DNA of 64,000 nucleotides, from positions 144,456-208,455 of the forward strand of contig NZ_JAHNZT010000013.1 in the NCBI RefSeq assembly GCF_019039035.1, written 5' to 3'. Position numbers and translations under genes: made by a program. The notes beneath the pieces are model-generated. The model worked only from the letters and a program-made list of their open reading frames with translations, had not been told where the DNA came from and did no database searches. Shown one piece after another: positions 30,598 through 41,207 of the stretch; positions within the stretch are counted from its first letter, which is position 1; every line of letters begins with the position of its first letter. This stretch comes from Citreicoccus inhibens. GTDB taxonomy: Bacteria > Myxococcota > Myxococcia > Myxococcales > Myxococcaceae.

Positions 30598-32106
30598 ATG
30601 CATTGGCGACTGACTTCGATCCTGGTGCTGGGGATGTCTGTCATTGGCGCGGGGTGTGCCCACGGCGGGCATCCCGAGGCCGCGGAGGACTCTCAGCCTC
30701 GCTACGAGCACGTCTTCCAGAAGCCGCTGCCGGAGGCGCTGCTGGAGACTCGCAAGCTTCTTGAGGAGCACGGCTTCATCTTCGAGAACACCCAGGACGA
30801 CACCCAGTTGCTCACGACCTGGAAGCCTCCGGACCGTCGCGGTTCGGGCAACGTCCAGTTCTCTCGCTATCTGGTGACGGGCTTGCGCGTGGCGCCTCGG
30901 CAGTCCGTGGTCCGCATCTTCCGGATGTCCACGCGCCAGATGGGGAACGATGTGGAGCACCAGGAGCAGTGGTGGAAGGTGCTGCGGGAGCGAGGGGAGC
31001 AGAACGCGGTCCTTCGCTCCCGGGGGCCCACGCAACTCTCCGCGGGCGCCGCGAGCCCCGAGGGCGAGCAGCGCGGGGTTCAGGTGGGCCAGCGAGATCT
31101 CGAGCTGGAGAAGGCGCTCACGCTTCGGCTCGAGTCCGCGCCGTCGCTGGAGCTGGTGGGCGGGAACATCGCAGACGAACCGCGAGCCACCCCGGTGCGC
31201 GACGCGGACTTCTACGTGGCGCGATGGAAGGACGACGAGGCTGTCCAGGGGACGTGCGGCGAGCAGGTGCGCGGGCTCGAGCCGCTCATCTCCCCGTCGC
31301 TGACGCTCTTGATTGGTGAGCAGCTCGGCTCGAACGAGATGCCACACGCCGTGGGAGACATCCTTTGTCAGCTCGCCGAGACCGGCCTGCCCGTCGTCCT
31401 GGGGCTGTCCATTCCCGCAGCGGAGCAGGCGCGGCTGGACGCCTATCTGGCGTCACCCGGTGCCCCGGCCAACCAGGACAGTCTCTTGGCGGGGCGGTTC
31501 TGGCAGAGGCCCTATCAAGACGGGCGGAGCAGCTGCGCCATTCTCGACCTGATTGATCGGGTGCGAGGCCTGCGCCTGGCGGGCCTGCGCGTCTCGCTGG
31601 TGGCCTACGACACCGACGAGGCCCGAGGCAGTGAGCGCGATGCGGTGCTCGCCGAGGTCTGGCGCAGGCGCCGGGCCTCCCAGCCCCAGGAGATTCAGCT
31701 CGTGCTGGCTGGCAACATCCACACCCGGACCGAGCAGGGCGCGCCTTGGGACAGCGACTTCACGCCCATGGCCCACCTCCTCGCCAAGAGCACGGCGCCG
31801 ACCATTCTGGAGGTGGGCTTTGCCCAGGGGACGCGGTGGGGCTGTGACTTGAACCCAGAGGGGCGCCTCGTCTGTGGGGTCGTGGGTGCGACGCCCATGG
31901 ACCGGCTCCGCGCGGTTCCAGGCCAGAGTTCCTATATCCAGCTCGAGGAGAAGCCTTCGTCCGACGGGGTTCGCGGCATCTTGTTCGTGGGCACCCTGAC
32001 TCCGTCGCTGCCTGCCATTCTGGGGCCTCAGGTCCAGAGCGCCCCTTCCATCTCGCTGCCTGGCAGCACCAAGGCGTCGGACACCTGGAAGCCTGGCATG
32101 TGGTGA
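30598..32106 (+). CDS. lipoprotein with Tiki/ChaN-superfamily domain
   Basis: A 502-aa protein from ATG 30598, with a strong GGAGG. The signal is MHWRLTSILVLGMSVIGAGC (lipobox Cys20). The N-terminal part (about 35-160) is an LPEALLETRKLLEEHGF-type domain seen in small outer-membrane lipoproteins. From about 260, LIGEQLGSNEMPHAVGDILCQLAETGLPVVLGLSI and later QLVLAGNIHTRT follow the Tiki/erythromycin-esterase/ChaN pattern (GExHGxxExP ... LxGNxHxxx). The first motif has Gln/Ser where Glu/His-type residues are usual, so catalysis or metal binding is uncertain. It ends near tRNA-Met on the opposite strand. Confidence 0.68.
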   Translation: MHWRLTSILVLGMSVIGAGCAHGGHPEAAEDSQPRYEHVFQKPLPEALLETRKLLEEHGFIFENTQDDTQLLTTWKPPDRRGSGNVQFSRYLVTGLRVAPRQSVVRIFRMSTRQMGNDVEHQEQWWKVLRERGEQNAVLRSRGPTQLSAGAASPEGEQRGVQVGQRDLELEKALTLRLESAPSLELVGGNIADEPRATPVRDADFYVARWKDDEAVQGTCGEQVRGLEPLISPSLTLLIGEQLGSNEMPHAVGDILCQLAETGLPVVLGLSIPAAEQARLDAYLASPGAPANQDSLLAGRFWQRPYQDGRSSCAILDLIDRVRGLRLAGLRVSLVAYDTDEARGSERDAVLAEVWRRRRASQPQEIQLVLAGNIHTRTEQGAPWDSDFTPMAHLLAKSTAPTILEVGFAQGTRWGCDLNPEGRLVCGVVGATPMDRLRAVPGQSSYIQLEEKPSSDGVRGILFVGTLTPSLPAILGPQVQSAPSISLPGSTKASDTWKPGMW

Positions 32107-32129
32107 CGCGCGCGGTCCGGGCAGGGGCC

Positions 32130-32169
32130 AAAAGAAAACCCCGAAGTCACTCAGAGAGTGACTTCGGGG
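32130..32169 (-). terminator. Rho-independent terminator of tRNA-Met
   Basis: A 14-bp perfect stem CCCCGAAGTCACTC (32139-32152) / GAGTGACTTCGGGG (32156-32169) with a 3-nt loop. Reading the minus strand, the stem is followed by TTTTCTTTT. It lies 4 nt from the tRNA 3' end and can also block plus-strand transcripts. Confidence 0.93.
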
Positions 32170-32173
32170 TCTG

Positions 32174-32247
32174 TGGCCAGGGTCAGACTTGAACTGACTA
32201 CCTGCGGATTATGAGACCGCCGCTCTAACCAGGTGAGCTACCTGGCC
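32174..32247 (-). tRNA. tRNA with CAT anticodon (Met, or Ile2 if lysidine-modified)
   Basis: A 74-nt cloverleaf. The acceptor GGCCAGG pairs with CCTGGCC, the D arm is GCTC/GAGC, the anticodon arm GCGGT-CTCATAA-TCCGC has a U.U at the loop base, and the T arm is GTCAG-TTCAAGT-CTGAC. The discriminator is A and CCA is not encoded. First pair G-C rules out initiator tRNA. Elongator Met and Ile(CAU) cannot be separated with certainty by eye. Confidence 0.92.
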
Positions 32248-32260
32248 GTGAAGCGACGCC

Positions 32261-32289
32261 CGTATAGCGGGACGAGCGCGTCGCTGCAA
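32261..32289 (-). promoter_or_regulatory. sigma70-type promoter of tRNA-Met
   Basis: On the minus strand TTGCAG (32289-32284), 17 bp, then TATACG (32266-32261). The predicted start lies about 7 nt before the tRNA 5' end. This is the best-defined promoter in the window. Confidence 0.75.
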
Positions 32290-32534
32290 GTGCTTCGGAA
32301 CGCAGATGGCACCCGCGCGCGTCGAAATCCACCTTCGCGCGCCGTGGGCGTTGCGCTCGGCGGGTAGAGCCGCCTCTCTGGCACCGAACGATTCACGTGT
32401 TCATGGGCGGCACTCCAGGCCGGACCGGAGGGTCCTCAGGGTGTGGGCGGCGACACCTGGCCCCGGGGGCAGGGGGCCACCCTTGCTCCCCTCCGTCGCG
32501 CTGATCCATACCCGTCCCAGGAGGCGTCCCCCGC

Positions 32535-33146
32535 ATGAGTGATTCCGAGCCCCACGCCTGGATTGCCTTGGTCGAAGAGGAGGAGCGCCTCGCGCTGGCC
32601 CGTTCGTGGCCCTCCTCTCGCGACGGGGGCGTCCAGTTCGTCGTGGACGAGACCGTGCTCCGGCTCGACCATGACGAGCGGCTGGCGCTCTACCAGGACC
32701 TCTCCGAGAAGATGCTCGCGGTCTTCCGCGCGCTGGTGCCCCCCGGAGGTTGGCTCTACGCGCTGGATCCGCACCACCCTTGCTACCGCTTCTTCCCCCA
32801 CGTCCCCTTCGAGGCCGGCGCCACGTTGGAGCAGATGACGGGCCTCTACTCGCGGGAGCACTTCGCGCTCGCCGAGCGGGGGATCCACCCGCCGCCGCTC
32901 GAACCGCGCTGGGCCATGGAGGTCCATCCCGCGGGGGACCCCGAGCACGCGTTCGCCTCGCCGGACTTCCACTTCGTCTTCGCGGCCCGCTACCGCGTGG
33001 GCAATCTGGACGGCGGCGAGGCCCCGGGCCGCGGGCCGCTCGAATCCGAGACCTACGAGTTGCTCGGGCGGCCGCTGGTGGAGGCCGTGGAGCGAGACCT
33101 CCCCGAGCTCTTCCGCCGCGCCCGCCGGTGCGACGGAGACAGCTGA
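32535..33146 (+). CDS. hypothetical protein (DUF2716-like?)
   Basis: A 203-aa soluble protein, no signal peptide. The composition is balanced and the pattern ALDPHHPCYRFFPH and PSPDFHFVFAARYRVG-type strands is reminiscent of the small DUF2716 family (an immunity-like fold with W/F-rich strands), but I am not sure. The gene is preceded by about 290 bp lacking other genes, which include the tRNA-Met promoter. It converges on the DUF4349 lipoprotein gene with a 16-bp gap. Function unknown. Confidence 0.6.
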   Translation: MSDSEPHAWIALVEEEERLALARSWPSSRDGGVQFVVDETVLRLDHDERLALYQDLSEKMLAVFRALVPPGGWLYALDPHHPCYRFFPHVPFEAGATLEQMTGLYSREHFALAERGIHPPPLEPRWAMEVHPAGDPEHAFASPDFHFVFAARYRVGNLDGGEAPGRGPLESETYELLGRPLVEAVERDLPELFRRARRCDGDS

Positions 33147-33162
33147 GCCGCTCCCCGAGCCG

Positions 33163-33795
33163 TCAGTCCCAGACGAACAGCCACTTCACGCCCTTCACGA
33201 GCCCGTAGAACAGCCACCCGACCGGGCCCGGCTGCACGGGTCGGCTGAACTCCACGTTCACCGAGGCCAGCGTCACGCGGCCGTCCATCGACTCCAGCTG
33301 CGCCTTCATGGACTCGTACTCGGCGGTGACGCGCTCCAGCTCCTTCTCCACCTTCACCGCGTCGTCCACGGAGGCCGCGCGCTGGAGCAGCTCCAGGTAG
33401 CGCTCGCGCACCCGCGTGAGGTTGTCGAAGCGGACCTGCAGGTCCCGGCGCGCGTCCGTCACATCCTCGGCCATCACCGTGCGCCGGGAGACCTCTCCCA
33501 GCGCGGAGACCGCCCCGAGGAAGGCATCCAGCCGCTCCGCCGGAATCCTCAGCCGCGCGCCCTGGGTGGACACCTGCTCGGCATAGCCCCCGTGTGATTT
33601 GGCCAGCGCCACCGCGAGGGGCGGCCCCGCGGTGGGGTCCTTGCGCTCGACCTCCAGCGACGACCAGCGCGCGATCGCACGCCCCGCGCCCGGACCGCCC
33701 AACAGGTCCAAAGAGGGGGACTGCGCCCGTTCATGGATCGGCGCGCTCGCGCAGGCGACGCAGAGGAACACCAGGAGGAGGGGAGCGAAGCGCAC
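33163..33795 (-). CDS. DUF4349-family lipoprotein
   Basis: A 210-aa protein. GTG 33795 (with AAGGA upstream) gives a clean signal VRFAPLLLVFLCVAC with lipobox. The mature protein has a beta-rich segment (ALAKSHGGYAEQVSTQGARLRIPAERLDAFL), then a long helical hairpin (DARRDLQVRFDNLTRVRERYLELLQRA, VEKELERVTAEYESMKAQLESM). It ends in strands and a hydrophobic tail (GPVGWLFYGLVKGVKWLFVWD). This order is that of the DUF4349 family of putative envelope sensors/anti-sigma-like proteins. Function unproven. Confidence 0.82.
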   Translation of the reverse strand: MRFAPLLLVFLCVACASAPIHERAQSPSLDLLGGPGAGRAIARWSSLEVERKDPTAGPPLAVALAKSHGGYAEQVSTQGARLRIPAERLDAFLGAVSALGEVSRRTVMAEDVTDARRDLQVRFDNLTRVRERYLELLQRAASVDDAVKVEKELERVTAEYESMKAQLESMDGRVTLASVNVEFSRPVQPGPVGWLFYGLVKGVKWLFVWD

Positions 33796-33925
33796 AGGAG
33801 TCCTTTGAGAAGGTCCCCGACGGGGAACTCCGACGGGGAACTCCATGGTGGACGCACTGGCGCCGCGCGCCGTTCCTCGCGGGGGGAGATTTTCTGGGGG
33901 GAAGCGGGGCGGAGGCCCGGAGGAC

Positions 33926-34138
33926 TCAGGACGCCCGGGTCACGGCGCCGGGAGACTCGTGGGTGTCTCCCTCGTAGTAGATGCTGGCGCTGCCCTTGCC
34001 ATACACCACGAGCACCCGATCACTCTGCTCGAGGAGGCCGGAGGCCTTCTCGGTGGCCTTGCGGACCAGGGTGTTGAACTGCGTGTCCATCGGCGCCGAG
34101 CGCTGCTTGTTGCCGGCTCGGACAGTTACGACTGGCAT
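33926..34138 (-). CDS. small conserved-looking protein (70 aa)
   Basis: ATG 34138 has AAGGAG about 11 bp upstream. The 70 residues contain a helix (LVRKATEKASGLLEQSD) and a strand pair (RVLVVYGKGSASIYYEG); no signal or Cys. The coding pattern at third positions is G+C-rich, supporting reality. It is divergent from the outer-membrane-type protein gene across 139 bp that holds a TTGACA at 34241-34246 and a CCAAC/GTTGG inverted repeat (34225-34240). Function unknown. Confidence 0.5.
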   Translation of the reverse strand: MPVVTVRAGNKQRSAPMDTQFNTLVRKATEKASGLLEQSDRVLVVYGKGSASIYYEGDTHESPGAVTRAS

Positions 34139-34277
34139 GCGGTGTCCAGCTCCTTGAGCCCCCCGGCGGGTGGTTCCGTGAACGACCGGCCCCGGCCCAT
34201 CCGTAGGTGACCCCCCAGTCATAGCCAACCGAACTGTTGGTTGACAAGCACCCCGTGGCGTGGGGGAAAGGACGTTC

Positions 34278-34892
34278 ATGCTCCGCAACCTCCGTGTTTT
34301 GCTGGTTTTTTCGCTTGGTCTGAGCTCGGTGGCGATGGCCCAGGACGATGCGTCCGCGTCGAAGGTGGAGACGCATCAGTCGCCCACGCCGTTCTGGTTG
34401 CCGCGCAACGTCTTCATCGGGACGTCCTTCCGGAACGGCGCGGTGATTCCCCAGCTGCGCCTGCAGTGGGAGCCGACGCTGTTCCAGGATCGGCACGACG
34501 CCTGGGTGGCCATCCTGGAGGGCGGCGTGGCCTGGGCCGCCTCCCTGCCGGGCACGGCCGTGAAGGGCTACGACGTGCCGGTGTCGTCGTACTACGAACA
34601 CACCGTCCAGGCGGGCTTCGGCTACCGCAACCACCGCGAGTCGGGCGGCCTGCACTGGGGTTTCCAGGTCACGGGCGGCCCGGTCTTCTACGGCGCCCAC
34701 TTCACCAATGTGGCCGCCGACAAGCGCGTGGCCGGCCTCGTCTCGGGGCGCGTCCAACTGGGGTACCAGTGGGATGCGGTGGGACTCGGGGTGGCGGTGG
34801 GCTACTCCGAGCCGTTCATGCTGAAGCGCCGAAGTGTTGCCCGGGACTTCGTAGGCGGCCCGATGGTCGGATTTTTCGCGGATTGGCGCTAG
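34278..34892 (+). CDS. secreted/outer-membrane beta-barrel-like protein
   Basis: A 204-aa protein from ATG 34278, with AAAGGA upstream and a signal peptide cut after VAMAQ. The mature 180 residues alternate hydrophobic and polar residues with aromatic ends: IPQLRLQWEPTLF, HTVQAGFGYRNH, LHWGFQVTGGPVFYG, GLVSGRVQLGYQW, VGLGVAVGYSEPF. This is the pattern of an 8-stranded outer-membrane barrel ending near FFADWR. Function unknown. The FHA-domain gene starts 28 bp later. Confidence 0.7.
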   Translation: MLRNLRVLLVFSLGLSSVAMAQDDASASKVETHQSPTPFWLPRNVFIGTSFRNGAVIPQLRLQWEPTLFQDRHDAWVAILEGGVAWAASLPGTAVKGYDVPVSSYYEHTVQAGFGYRNHRESGGLHWGFQVTGGPVFYGAHFTNVAADKRVAGLVSGRVQLGYQWDAVGLGVAVGYSEPFMLKRRSVARDFVGGPMVGFFADWR

Positions 34893-34919
34893 CGCCAGGA
34901 GTAGACTCGGCCCATCCCC

Positions 34920-35432
34920 ATGGCCGAGCTGCTCAGCGCCCACGTCTCCCGGTACCTGCGCAACCGGGGTGAGTTTGAACGCGGCCTGCCGCCGGGGGTG
35001 CTGGTGTTCCTGCCAGCGCCCGTGGAGGGGCTTCCGGAAGAGGGCGAGGAGTACCGGCTGCACACCGTGACGAACGCGGGGCCGCCCACGCTGGGTTGGG
35101 ATGGCCCGGTGGTGTTCCCCCTGGTCAAGTCGCAGGGCAACGCGTTCGGCCGGGGCATCACCGTGGGCCGCACCGGCAACAACGACGTCGTCCTCGATGA
35201 CGGCAGTGTCTCCCGATTTCATGCATGGTTTGCGTGGGATGCCGGGAAATCCTGCTTCCTGCTGACCGACGCGGGCTCGAAGAACGGCTCGTGGGTGGCG
35301 GGGGGCCGGCTGCCGGCGCGCAAGGCGACGGTGCTGGAGGACGGGACCCGGCTGCGCTTCGGCCAGGTGGAGGTGTCCTTCTACCTGGCGAGCGGATTCA
35401 CGCGGCTGTTGATCGCCCGGCTCAAGTCCTGA
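34920..35432 (+). CDS. FHA-domain protein
   Basis: A 170-aa cytosolic protein. The C-terminal FHA domain (about 75-160) has all phosphothreonine-binding landmarks: ITVGRTGNNDVVL, SVSRFHAWF (with the Ser-Arg-Phe-His core) and DAGSKNGSWVAGGRL. It ends with LEDGTRLRFGQVEVSF. The N-terminal 75 residues are not recognised. FHA domains bind pThr made by Ser/Thr kinases, abundant in myxobacteria. The PP2C phosphatase gene lies 70 bp downstream, so a phosphorylation-switch pair is likely. Confidence 0.92.
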   Translation: MAELLSAHVSRYLRNRGEFERGLPPGVLVFLPAPVEGLPEEGEEYRLHTVTNAGPPTLGWDGPVVFPLVKSQGNAFGRGITVGRTGNNDVVLDDGSVSRFHAWFAWDAGKSCFLLTDAGSKNGSWVAGGRLPARKATVLEDGTRLRFGQVEVSFYLASGFTRLLIARLKS

Positions 35433-35502
35433 GCCTTGCCACGTCTTCCGCAGACTGCGTAACGTGCGCAGTCACCCCTCAGGCATAACGGGAGCGTTCG
35501 CG

Positions 35503-36780
<1,278 letters not shown>

Positions 36781-36870
36781 CCTCGCGCCCCGTCCGGGAG
36801 ACGACGGTCCGGAATTTCCTGGAGGAATCGGGGGTTTCCGGGCCGGCCGCGAGGTAAGGTCTCGGGCCGC

Positions 36871-39858
36871 GTGCGCATGCGCAAATGGGTCTTCATAGGC
36901 GGGGTGGCCGTCGCGCTGGTCGCCGCCCTGGTCGCGGCCTTCTGGCCCCGCGTTGCCCCCGCCGCCCGCCGAGACGCCGCCCCTGGGTCGGTCTCGCCCC
37001 GTTCGCTCCCTGATTTCGCCGCGGTGCAGGTGACGTCGGGCGAGGGCGAGGGGTTGGCGCTCACGGGCCGGGTGTTGGACTCGGCGGGCAGGCCCGTGGA
37101 GGGCGCCGAGGTGTCGCTGGCCGCCTCCGCCGAGCGGACCCTGGTGGATGTGCGCTGTGATGAGTGTGGCCAGGCGCTGCTGGCGTGCGCGGCCCACGAG
37201 TCCACGCTCCACACGCTGGCGTTCTTCGAGCAGCAGCGCGGCTTCCTCACGGCGCGGGCCACGGCTCGCTCGGACGCGGAGGGCCGCTTCCGGTTCGAGC
37301 ATCTGGTGGGCGTGTCGTTCTCCGTCTGGGCTCGGGCGCCCGGGCTGGGCGTGGCCCTGCGCGACCGGGCCGCTCCGGGTGAGCCGGTGGAGCTGTTCCT
37401 GCCGCCGCTGCGTGCCATCACGGGGCTCGTGGTGGATGACGCGGGGCGACCCGTCGCGGGCGCTCGGGTCCGGGCGGTGTCTCGCAAGGTGCCCCTGCCG
37501 TTCGAAGTGGCTGCCGGCGCGGATGGCGCGTTCTCCCTGAGTGGGCTGGGCGAGGGGCCGTTCTATGTGCTCGCCACCGCGGCGGGCTTCCAGCCCACGG
37601 CCGAGCCGCAGGTGGAGGCCGGGCCGCAGGCGCTGCGGCTCGTGCTGGCGCCTTCGCGGACGCTGGAGGTGCGCGTCACGCGCAAGGGGCAGCCCGCGCC
37701 GGCGCTGGTGCGGATCCGCGGCGACCACTTGTCGCGAGAGCAGCGCACGGAAGGGCCTCCGCTCCAGTTCACCGGGCTGTATCCGGACGAGGTCGTGGTG
37801 ACCGCGGAGGCGCCGGGGTTGGGCTCGGCGCCGCGGACCGTGATGCTCTCCGAGCGCGTCACCCAGGTGACCTTGGAGCTGGAGGAAGCGGGGCGGCTGC
37901 TCGTCACGGTGGTGGACGAAGAGGGGCAGCCCGTGCCGAAGCCGGAGCTGATCCTTCGCACCGTGCGCAACGAGCTGCTGCGCAGGGATCGCCTGGAGAC
38001 GGGCGCGCTCGCGGACCTGGGGCCTTTGGCCTACGGCGACTACGTGGTGAACGTGCGCGCGGAGGGCTTCAAGGACAACCAGGTGCCCGCGCGCGTGGCC
38101 AAGGGCGAGACCTCACTCGAAGTGGAGATGTCTCGGGCCACCACCATCAGCGGGCAGGTCCTCGATGAGTACGGGCGCCCCGCGGCCAATGTCTCCGTGC
38201 TGGTGAACCCCACGGGGGACGCGGTGCTGGCGGATGCGGACGGGCGCTTTGTCGCGCAGGTGCCGATGCCAGGGCTCTATGAGCTGCACGCGCACCACTC
38301 GGAGTGGGGCGGCGGGAAGGTCAAGGTCACCGCGCCCGCCTCGGGGGTGGAGCTGTCGCTGGAGCCGCACGCCGCGCTGGAGGTGACGGTGTCCAGTGGG
38401 GGCCGCCGGGTGGAGGGGGCGGACGTGATGATGTGGGTGGAGCAGGACGGCATCTTCCGCAGCGACCGCTCCTCGGGCTCGGATGGCGTGGTGCCCATGC
38501 GCGGCCTGCCCGCGGCGACGTACTGGTTGGTGGTGACGCATCCAGAGTACGTCCCCTCGGATCGTCAGCAGGTGACGGTGGTGGAGGGCCAGACGGCCAG
38601 GCTCGCGGTGGAGCTGGACGCGGGGGCGCCGCTGCGCGGTGATGTGGTGGACGAGCAGGGCGCGCCGGTGCCCGAGGCGATGCTCAGCCTCATCCCCCGC
38701 GGCGCCGAGCCGGTTCAGTCCGACGCGCGCGGCCACTTCGAGTTCCGCTCGCTCAAGGCGGAGCGCGCGTATCGCATCGAGGTGCATCACCCCCGCTACG
38801 ACTTGCTGGAGCGGCCCGAAGGCCGTCCGGGTGGCCCGCCCGTGCGCGTGACGCTGCGGCGGCGCGATGTCTTCCGGGGCCGCGTGGTCGGCAGCGACGG
38901 CCAGGCGGTGCGCCGCTTCCGCGTGGACGAACACGACGTGGCCAGCGAGGACGGCCGCTTCGAGCTGCCGCTGCCTCGCGCCGGAGACCGCGTCATCGCC
39001 GCGGTGGAGGCGGCGGGCTACGAGCCCACCATGGTGGACCTGCCCGCGCGCGAGGATCTGGGCGACGTGGTGCTGGAGAAGGCGCAGACTGTCTCGGGGC
39101 GGGTGCGGGACGAGAGCGGCACGGCCGTGGCGGACGCGGTGGTGACGTGCGACGTGTGTGACGAGTCCGTGCTCTCGGGCCCGGATGGGCGCTTCACGCT
39201 CACCAGCCCCCCCTATGTCTCGCAGTTCACCGTGTCCGCGCGAAAGGGCCGGCTGAGCGGGACGCAGGCCGCGCCTCGGGGGGGCTCGGCGCCCATCGAG
39301 GTCTCCCTGCGCCCGGCCACGCACCTGACCGGGCGCGTGTTCCTCTCGAACGGGCAGCCCGCCGCGGGCATCCAGGTGGACGGCATGAACGCGGACCGGA
39401 GCGAGTCGGTGTCCCTCATCACCGGCGCGGATGGGCGCTACAGCGCGGACCTCGAGCCGGGCAACTACCGGTTCGCGGTGGGGGATCCGACCCCTCGGGA
39501 GTCACCGGAGCAGCCGGCGCTGGTGGTGCAGGTGGCCGGCTCGGACATGCGCCTGGACCTGGGGCCGGTGCCCGGGAGCGCCAGCCTCACGCTCATGGTC
39601 GCGCCCGCGCACGGCAAGGCCCTGTGGGTGGTGGCGGGCGAGGTCCCCGGGGTGGGCAATCCTCCCGTGGAGCTGCTGCGCTCGCGCTGGGCCCAGCTTA
39701 TCTACCAGCCGCTCACCGAGCGCGTGGTCGTCCAGGGGCTCGCCCCCGGGCGCTACACCGTGGTGTGGGGCAACTTCCACACGGAGAGCCCCGGAAAGGG
39801 CCCCGTGGTGCGCGTGGTCGAGGTGCCGGCGCGCGGCGAGGTGTCCCTGCTGGAGTAA
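36871..39858 (+). CDS. large carboxypeptidase-regulatory-like repeat protein
   Basis: A 995-aa protein with one N-terminal membrane anchor (about 7-28) and then nine or more beta-sandwich repeats of about 80-90 residues. The telltale cores are [82 protein letters not shown] and [16 protein letters not shown]. An early [14 protein letters not shown] could hold metal or a disulfide. Start is GTG 36871 or ATG 36877. Such repeat proteins are typical of myxobacterial envelopes and are thought to be structural or adhesive. It follows the PP2C gene by 90 bp and may be co-regulated. Specific role unknown. Confidence 0.85.
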   Translation: MRMRKWVFIGGVAVALVAALVAAFWPRVAPAARRDAAPGSVSPRSLPDFAAVQVTSGEGEGLALTGRVLDSAGRPVEGAEVSLAASAERTLVDVRCDECGQALLACAAHESTLHTLAFFEQQRGFLTARATARSDAEGRFRFEHLVGVSFSVWARAPGLGVALRDRAAPGEPVELFLPPLRAITGLVVDDAGRPVAGARVRAVSRKVPLPFEVAAGADGAFSLSGLGEGPFYVLATAAGFQPTAEPQVEAGPQALRLVLAPSRTLEVRVTRKGQPAPALVRIRGDHLSREQRTEGPPLQFTGLYPDEVVVTAEAPGLGSAPRTVMLSERVTQVTLELEEAGRLLVTVVDEEGQPVPKPELILRTVRNELLRRDRLETGALADLGPLAYGDYVVNVRAEGFKDNQVPARVAKGETSLEVEMSRATTISGQVLDEYGRPAANVSVLVNPTGDAVLADADGRFVAQVPMPGLYELHAHHSEWGGGKVKVTAPASGVELSLEPHAALEVTVSSGGRRVEGADVMMWVEQDGIFRSDRSSGSDGVVPMRGLPAATYWLVVTHPEYVPSDRQQVTVVEGQTARLAVELDAGAPLRGDVVDEQGAPVPEAMLSLIPRGAEPVQSDARGHFEFRSLKAERAYRIEVHHPRYDLLERPEGRPGGPPVRVTLRRRDVFRGRVVGSDGQAVRRFRVDEHDVASEDGRFELPLPRAGDRVIAAVEAAGYEPTMVDLPAREDLGDVVLEKAQTVSGRVRDESGTAVADAVVTCDVCDESVLSGPDGRFTLTSPPYVSQFTVSARKGRLSGTQAAPRGGSAPIEVSLRPATHLTGRVFLSNGQPAAGIQVDGMNADRSESVSLITGADGRYSADLEPGNYRFAVGDPTPRESPEQPALVVQVAGSDMRLDLGPVPGSASLTLMVAPAHGKALWVVAGEVPGVGNPPVELLRSRWAQLIYQPLTERVVVQGLAPGRYTVVWGNFHTESPGKGPVVRVVEVPARGEVSLLE

Positions 39859-39910
39859 CAGGGGATCGGCTCGGTTGCGAGGCGACGGGGCGGCGCGTAA
39901 GGAATGGCCC

Positions 39911-41137
39911 ATGGACGCATCGGCACTGAAGGGCCGCCGGGTGGTCGTGGGCGTGGGGGGCGGGATCGCGGCGTACAAGGCATGTGAGCTGGTGCGGGAG
40001 CTGGGCCGCGCGGGCGCGGAGGTGCGCGTGGCCATGACCGAGGCCGCCCGCCAGTTCGTCACCCCACTGACCTTCCAGGCGCTCTCCGGGCACCCCGTGC
40101 TCACGGACTACTTCGACCCCGCGCAGGAAGGGAACTTCGGGCACCTGGACCTGGCCCGCTGGGCCGAGGCCTACGTCGTCGCCCCCGCCACCGCGGATCT
40201 GCTGGCGCGCCTGCGCGCGGGCCTGGGCAATGACGCGGTGACGACCTCGCTGCTCGCCTTCCGCGGCCCCGTCGTCGTGGCCCCCGCCATGAACGTGGCG
40301 ATGTGGGACAACGAGCGAACCCAGGAGAACGTGGCGGTCCTGCTCGCGAGCCCGCGGTTCAGCGCGGTGGGGCCCGGGGCTGGGATGCTGGCCTGTGGCG
40401 ACGTGGGGGCGGGGCGGCTGGCCGAGGTCCGGGACATCGTCGAGGCGGTGGCCGCGCGGCTGGAGACGGGGCCGCTGCACGGGCGGCATGTCCTCGTGTC
40501 GGCTGGGCCCACGCGTGAGTACCTCGACCCCGTTCGCTTCATCTCCAACCCCTCCACCGGGAAGATGGGGATGGCCCTGGCGCAGCAGGCGCGTGCGCTG
40601 GGGGCGCGCGTCACGGTGGTGCTGGGGCCCGTGGGGCCGGTGGACCGAACCGGGTTGGACGTGGTGGACGTGGAGAGCGCGGAGGACATGGCGCGTGAGG
40701 TCCTCTCGCGCGTGGAGTCCGTGGATGTCTTCATCTCCACCGCGGCGGTGAGTGACTGGCGCCCCGAGACGCGGGCGCCGCAGAAGGTGAAGAAGGGGGA
40801 GACCCCGGAGACGCTGCGGCTGGTGCGCACCCCGGACGTGCTGCTGGAGGCTTCGCGTCGGGTGGCGAGCGCCGCGCGGCGGCCCCTGCTGGTGGGCTTC
40901 GCGGCCGAGACCGAGCACGTGCTCCGGCACGCGCGCGAGAAGCTCGAGCGAAAGGGCCTGGACGCCATCGTCGCCAACGACGTGACGGCGCCCGGGGCGG
41001 GGTTCGGCACCGAGACGAACCGCGTCACGCTGCTGACGCGCGCGGGCGCCGAGCAGGTGTTCGAGGGCACCAAGCGCGACGTGGCCCGGAGCCTCCTGGC
41101 CGCGCTCTTTGTGGCGCGAGCGCCCCCCGTGGGCTAA
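39911..41137 (+). CDS. coaBC: bifunctional phosphopantothenoylcysteine decarboxylase / phosphopantothenate-cysteine ligase
   Basis: A 408-aa CoA-biosynthesis enzyme from ATG 39911 (AAGGA 7 bp upstream). The N-terminal CoaC flavoprotein half has [26 protein letters not shown] (FMN/substrate) and [13 protein letters not shown] containing the catalytic Cys. The C-terminal CoaB half has [34 protein letters not shown] and the KKGE motif. Standard length and no anomalies. This is the one core housekeeping metabolic gene here that fixes orientation for the downstream UDG and esterase genes. Confidence 0.96.
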   Translation: MDASALKGRRVVVGVGGGIAAYKACELVRELGRAGAEVRVAMTEAARQFVTPLTFQALSGHPVLTDYFDPAQEGNFGHLDLARWAEAYVVAPATADLLARLRAGLGNDAVTTSLLAFRGPVVVAPAMNVAMWDNERTQENVAVLLASPRFSAVGPGAGMLACGDVGAGRLAEVRDIVEAVAARLETGPLHGRHVLVSAGPTREYLDPVRFISNPSTGKMGMALAQQARALGARVTVVLGPVGPVDRTGLDVVDVESAEDMAREVLSRVESVDVFISTAAVSDWRPETRAPQKVKKGETPETLRLVRTPDVLLEASRRVASAARRPLLVGFAAETEHVLRHAREKLERKGLDAIVANDVTAPGAGFGTETNRVTLLTRAGAEQVFEGTKRDVARSLLAALFVARAPPVG

Positions 41138-41207
41138 GCGTGGGGGCATTCTCGGAGCGGTGTCTCCTTGCCTCCCGGGGCCTGCTCCGCTACCGATCCA
41201 CCCCACC

